Shown piece after piece: positions 7,124-10,046 of a stretch of DNA of 10,046 bases. Source of the DNA: Kalaharituber pfeilii. Its lineage: Eukaryota; Ascomycota; Pezizomycetes; Pezizales; Pezizaceae. The stretch lies in NCBI GenBank assembly GCA_015179045.1, contig WHUZ01000360.1, positions 1-10,046 of the forward strand, read 5' to 3'. Numbering within the stretch: position 1 is the stretch's first letter; each line of letters opens with the position of its first letter. A program made the position numbers and the translations under genes. The notes under the pieces were generated by a model. That model had not been told where the DNA came from. It ran no database searches and worked only from the letters and a program-made list of their open reading frames with translations.

Positions 7124-7559
7124 AGAAATACTCCATATCTTTTCCACTATTTTCTCCTACCCAGTTTGCTAACTCTTCCCATAGATCCTCATGTTCTATG
7201 TTAAGTTTTGCTCCAAAGTTTTCCATCACTTTCCAGTATACTATACTATTTCTATCTGAGAACTCAAGGCTTCTTCCTTGCAGTTCTAGATTAATTATTT
7301 TCTGCTTCAGTTCTTCATAATAATTCACAGGAGGGATAAAGGGTAGACATGAATTTCCTTCTTTTGCTTTGTTGTGGTTATCATTGATTACCTTAGTTAT
7401 TGCAGCAGAGTCTTTTTTTGTATACCTTTGTATTTGTTCTTTGATTTTTTCATATGTCTTCATCCTTGATCTTCCTCTTGTTGTTGCAGGGTTTCTATTC
7501 CTCCACTTGAAAGGTTTTCTCCAGGCTTCCTTTTTCCCAAAAGTCCTTTTTAAGTTCAA
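7122..7559 (-). CDS. Open C-terminal extension of element C pol (~145 codons)
   Basis: An uninterrupted frame follows the chromodomain and ends at TAA 7124-7122, inside the polypurine tract. There is no good start codon at its 5' end; the first internal ATG is MKTYEKIKEQ at about 7463-7461. It is therefore best read as the tail of the polyprotein after a frameshift, or less likely a separate small ORF. The first ~30 residues are basic (KEAWRKPFKWRNRN, TRGRSR). The rest is Lys/Glu-rich and probably helical (IKEQIQRYTKKD, YYEELKQKIINLEL), ending in an acidic segment with DLWEELANWVGE. No domain was recognised. It is the longest open stretch of element C, unlike the stop-ridden parts beside it. 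Confidence 0.5.
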   Translation of the reverse strand: MNLKRTFGKKEAWRKPFKWRNRNPATTRGRSRMKTYEKIKEQIQRYTKKDSAAITKVINDNHNKAKEGNSCLPFIPPVNYYEELKQKIINLELQGRSLEFSDRNSIVYWKVMENFGAKLNIEHEDLWEELANWVGENSGKDMEYF

Positions 7560-8790
7560 AAGTCTATATCTTCTTCCATCACCTAATTTTCTGTTCCTTC
7601 CATATCTTCTTCTAGATCATATCCCTTCCATTTGACTAGGTATTGGGGTTCTCCTGATATGGGTTTCAGTCTGAATTCTATCAGTCTTTCTACTTCCCAT
7701 CTGTCCCTCTAACTGGTCCTGGCTTTTCTGCTATAAAGCCTTTGAAGTGTTCTGGGTCTCTGTGGATGTAGGTTTTGATGAGGGATGTGTGGAACCAAGG
7801 TGTATAGTGTATGTTGCTGGTAACTTTAATTTGACATTGTCCAAATTAGCATCATACTGTAGGATTTTGAAAGGTCCTTCCCATAGAGTAAATGGAGTTT
7901 TTACCTTCTCAGACAAGTTTTTATTTGATAGCCATACCCAATTTCCAGGCTCTACACTAGGGCTGAGTCCTTTCTTTTTCTCTGTTTTGGGTATTAACTT
8001 TTAGCTTAATTTTTCTTTTACTTGTGAGAGGTACTTACTCCTTTTATCTTCTGGTTGCTCTGTTTTCCTGTTGCTTTTTCCTCAGGACTGGCTTCTGCTA
8101 TAATAGTTGCTAGGTTGAAAGGTCTGATTGCTGGAATGCTATTACTATTGGGCTGTATCCTCTTGTACTATTGACTATATTATTTATTGCTCTTGCTACC
8201 TCTTTTAACAATGTTGCCCAATTTCCTTTTCTTCTTAATAACATTCTTCTCATTCTAGCATCCAACTCCTGGTGGACCCTTTCCACTTGTCCAACTGTCT
8301 AGTGATAGTATGCTGTTGACTATCTGAGTTCTATTCCTTGTCCTGTTAAATATTTTTTTATTTCTTCAGATCCCAAGTTAGTTCCTCTGTCAACTATTAT
8401 AATTAAGGGTTTTTGGTGTTCCTTAAAATATGCTTTCAGGTATTTGATGATTAAGGAACTTGGGACTGATTCAGGACATGGATATGCTTTGTAGTACTCA
8501 GAAAAATAGTCAATGATACTAAGAACTTGAGAAAACTTGCCTGATCCTTTTGCTGCTGTCCCAAAGTTTTTTAATATGCTGTGTATATCTACTTGAATTG
8601 CCCAGAAGGGCATAGGAAATTCCTCCACATTTAGGGGATAGGGAGGAGGGTCTATCCCACCTGCAGCCTTTGTTCTCTAGCATATGCTGCAGGTTTTCAC
8701 AAACTTTTCAACCTTAGTACCTAATGACTTAATTTCCCAAAATTCCTCTATTAGTTTTTGTGTTGCTTTCATCAGCAAAATTCCTCTATC
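7122..8790 (-). pseudogene. Element C pol fragment: integrase, GPF module, chromodomain, C-terminal extension
   Basis: The zinc-domain remnant ends KFVKTCSIC followed by TAG (8679-8677), where the family usually has CxxCQR. The core retains Asp (8589-8587), Asp (8391-8389, DRGTN) and Glu (8283-8281, GQVER). The last two are exactly 35 residues apart, despite stops at 8322-8320 and 8301-8299. Frameshifts near 8130 and 8060 move into the frame carrying PGNWVWLSNKNL (about 7950) and WEGPFKILQYD (about 7885), the GPY/F module. A further shift near 7815 leads to FHTSLIKTY. Another near 7700 enters the chromodomain (about 7705-7565): RWEVERLIEFRLKP, then QYLVKWKGYDLEED, with one TAG. A final shift at about 7560 enters the open C-terminal extension. 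The combination of stops and several indels shows longer or different decay than in elements A and B. Confidence 0.82.
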
Positions 8791-9099
8791 CTGGTCTGCC
8801 TGCCCCTTTTCTAGTCCGTCTTGGTCACTTCCAGTCCTCTCTCCAAAGCCCTGGGTGGGCCAGGTCTGACCGGGCCCAACTCTAACTCCCTGTGCGAAGC
8901 CTAGTCCCCCCTGCTGTGTCGTCCACTGTCTGAGTCCATGCCGGTCCGCCACCCATTGTCCTGGTCTCTACAGGGCCCACTAGGTACTTCTGTTCCACTC
9001 TTAGTTCACTCTGATCCATACTTATCTATCCCTTACCACTGCCCAGAGGGTGGTATGTGAGTAATAATATAAAAAAAAAGTACTCATCTATCGGATGAA
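8791..9099. other. GC-rich, CpG-containing segment at the truncated edge of element C
   Basis: Integrase homology ends at about 8790. The next ~200 bp are clearly richer in G+C and contain CpGs again (first at 8817-8818), with irregularly repeated GGTC, AGTCC and CCTGGTC words. The minus-strand frame of the integrase remains open through it to 8952, but the translation is Gly/Gln/Arg-rich and lacks the expected His-x6-His zinc ligands. It is therefore not integrase. CCGGTCCGCCA at about 8942-8952 also occurs in both LTR A and LTR B; this may be chance. The part 8990-9099 has no assignable feature. Confidence 0.55.
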
Positions 9100-9540
9100 T
9101 ACTCAGGATGGGCAGATACTCAGGACAGACTGCCAACCGGAACAGACGGACACTCAGGACGAACGCTCAGAATGGTTGAGTAGGCAGAATAAACGAGTAC
9201 TCAGAATGGACAGTCACTCAGGACGGATGGTCACTCAGGATGGATGGATGGACACTCAGGATAGATAGATGGACACTCAGGACAGATAGACGGACACTCA
9301 GGACAGATAGACGGACATTCAGGACAGATAGATAGATACTCAGGACAAATAGACAGACACTCAGGACAGATAGATGGACACTCAGGATGGATAGACACTC
9401 ATCAGCCAGAGATACTTACTACTTAGGATCGGCAGACATTCAGGATGAACATTCAGGACGGACTGATAGGCAGAACGAATGTGCACTCAGAGTGAACAGA
9501 CACTCAAGACAGATAGATACACAAGATAGACAAACAACCA
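9100..9540 (+). repeat. Minisatellite, 21-bp unit with CACTCAGGAC core
   Basis: The regular core comprises six consecutive 21-bp units starting at 9253, 9274, 9295, 9316, 9337 and 9358, followed by a shortened unit at 9379. The consensus begins CACTCAGGACAGATAGAC. On either side the same ACTCAGGA and CAGAAYG words continue with irregular 15-35-bp spacing, from about 9100 to 9510. Most core units contain AGATAG, which fits the WGATAR site of fungal GATA factors; that is a side observation. No coding potential is proposed although 21 is a multiple of three. Confidence 0.8.
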
Positions 9541-10046
9541 TGGTACACTATCTCCTTATCTAAGCTTCCGGTCATCGGGCAGCCCAAACCATCTATCCAG
9601 ATATCCCATGTCGTCTTCTATCTGTATAGATCATACGGCTATCCACTAGCCCTTATCTGCAACCTATGCAGACGTCTCTAGCTCATAACTGTGAAAGACA
9701 GTGAAAGTAGATAATTGGCTATACGTAAAAATTTCCCATCTATACAGAAGGTAAACGCACAGATAAAATCAAACCCTATAACGAGCAACTCTTCAGATAA
9801 TATATTCGAGATTAAGAATTAGGAACAGACAAGTAAATCAGTGTATATTAGTATAAAGGATATGAAGAGGACGGGTTCCCAATTTAAATGTGAATTAAAG
9901 ACAGTACAGAAACAAATAAGTGAAGTAAGCATTAACAAAGTACGATAAGATATGTTATTGAAAAACGAATCAAAAAACAGCACCTAGTGCACCAGGCTCG
10001 CTATAGCTCTTAGGGCGGTATGCAATTAATCAAATAAAAAAAAAAA
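9541..10046. other. Unassigned region at the window end
   Basis: No open frame, RNA gene or transposon motif was recognised. TATC/GATA words remain frequent up to about 9660. A small inverted motif, GCACCTAGTGC, lies near 9980, and the window stops in an A-run (10036-10046). CpG content is normal compared with 4204-8816. Confidence 0.5.

Larger units (their letters stand above)
6780..8790 (-). mobile_element. Chromovirus C: 3' part of a different Ty3/gypsy element, minus strand, truncated
   Basis: On the minus strand, reading from about 8790 down, are the integrase zinc-domain remnant, catalytic core, GPF module, chromodomain, a C-terminal extension, polypurine tract and a putative LTR (7113 to 6780). 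The order matches A and B, but the sequence is distinct, the LTR is different and there is no 3' UTR, so it is another family. It lacks reverse transcriptase, protease, gag and the 5' LTR. Homology stops at about 8790, where GC-rich unrelated DNA begins. The element contains only three CpGs at its edge region and none inside, in contrast to A and B. Confidence 0.8.

Noticed and set aside
7369..8004. Plus-strand open frames at 7369-7635 and 7747-8004
   Set aside because: They lie opposite the chromodomain, GPF module and extension of element C, which have recognisable motifs on the minus strand.
8684..8869. Plus-strand open frame of 61 codons
   Set aside because: It is antisense to the integrase zinc-domain remnant and the GC-rich segment; no motif.
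9100..9540. CRISPR-like array
   Set aside because: The units are contiguous 21-bp tandem repeats without unique spacers, and the context is eukaryotic.
9970..10020. Possible tRNA or Pol III-derived element near GCACCTAGTGC
   Set aside because: No A box, no GGTTCRANNCC B box and no cloverleaf could be drawn; only short inverted words are present.

Overview
The window looks like a transposon-dense, gene-poor stretch of a filamentous fungal genome, most likely an ascomycete. The evidence is threefold. There are remnants of three Ty3/gypsy LTR retrotransposons of the chromodomain-bearing (chromovirus) type. Many in-frame stops have the CAA>TAA, CAG>TAG and TGG>TAG/TGA pattern expected of repeat-induced point mutation (RIP) or cytosine deamination. 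One candidate short intron (60 bp) has GTAAGA, TACTAAC and CAG signals. The species cannot be named from sequence alone. No intact host gene was found.

Layout. Positions 1-1545 are the 3' end of chromovirus A (+ strand): integrase C-terminus, chromodomain, 3' untranslated region, polypurine tract and a 603-bp LTR with perfect 8-bp inverted termini. Position 1546 opens directly inside the RNase H tail of chromovirus B, a second copy of the same family. B runs in one unbroken frame through RNase H tail, integrase and chromodomain to 3078, then 3' UTR and a 697-bp LTR ending at 4112. The simplest reading is a nest: A inserted into the pol gene of B. B carries more nonsense mutations and looks older in the shared coding part. 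B's LTR also carries a 5 x 33-bp tandem repeat that is shorter in A.

Positions 4113-5860 are AT-rich, TpA-rich DNA with no recognisable gene, a 21-base poly-A run, and a degenerate ~73-bp tandem repeat. From 4204 to 8816 only three CpG dinucleotides were seen by eye, all clustered at 6723-6740. Positions 5861-6779 hold the relic of an unrecognised + strand gene, possibly spliced, with two hydrophobic segments, a basic stretch and a PPPY motif. It is apparently cut at 6780 by the LTR of a third chromovirus.

Element C lies on the minus strand from 7113 (LTR start) back to about 8790. Its integrase keeps the D, D-35-E triad but is broken by stops and frameshifts. It has a GPF module, a chromodomain and an unusual, fully open ~145-residue C-terminal extension whose stop codon abuts the polypurine tract. 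Its putative LTR (6780-7113) has eight TGA(C/G)TCA heptamers at about 12-bp spacing. C is truncated inside the integrase zinc-binding domain, where GC-rich, CpG-containing DNA begins (about 8791). This is followed by a 21-bp minisatellite (about 9100-9540) and 500 bp with no assignable feature.
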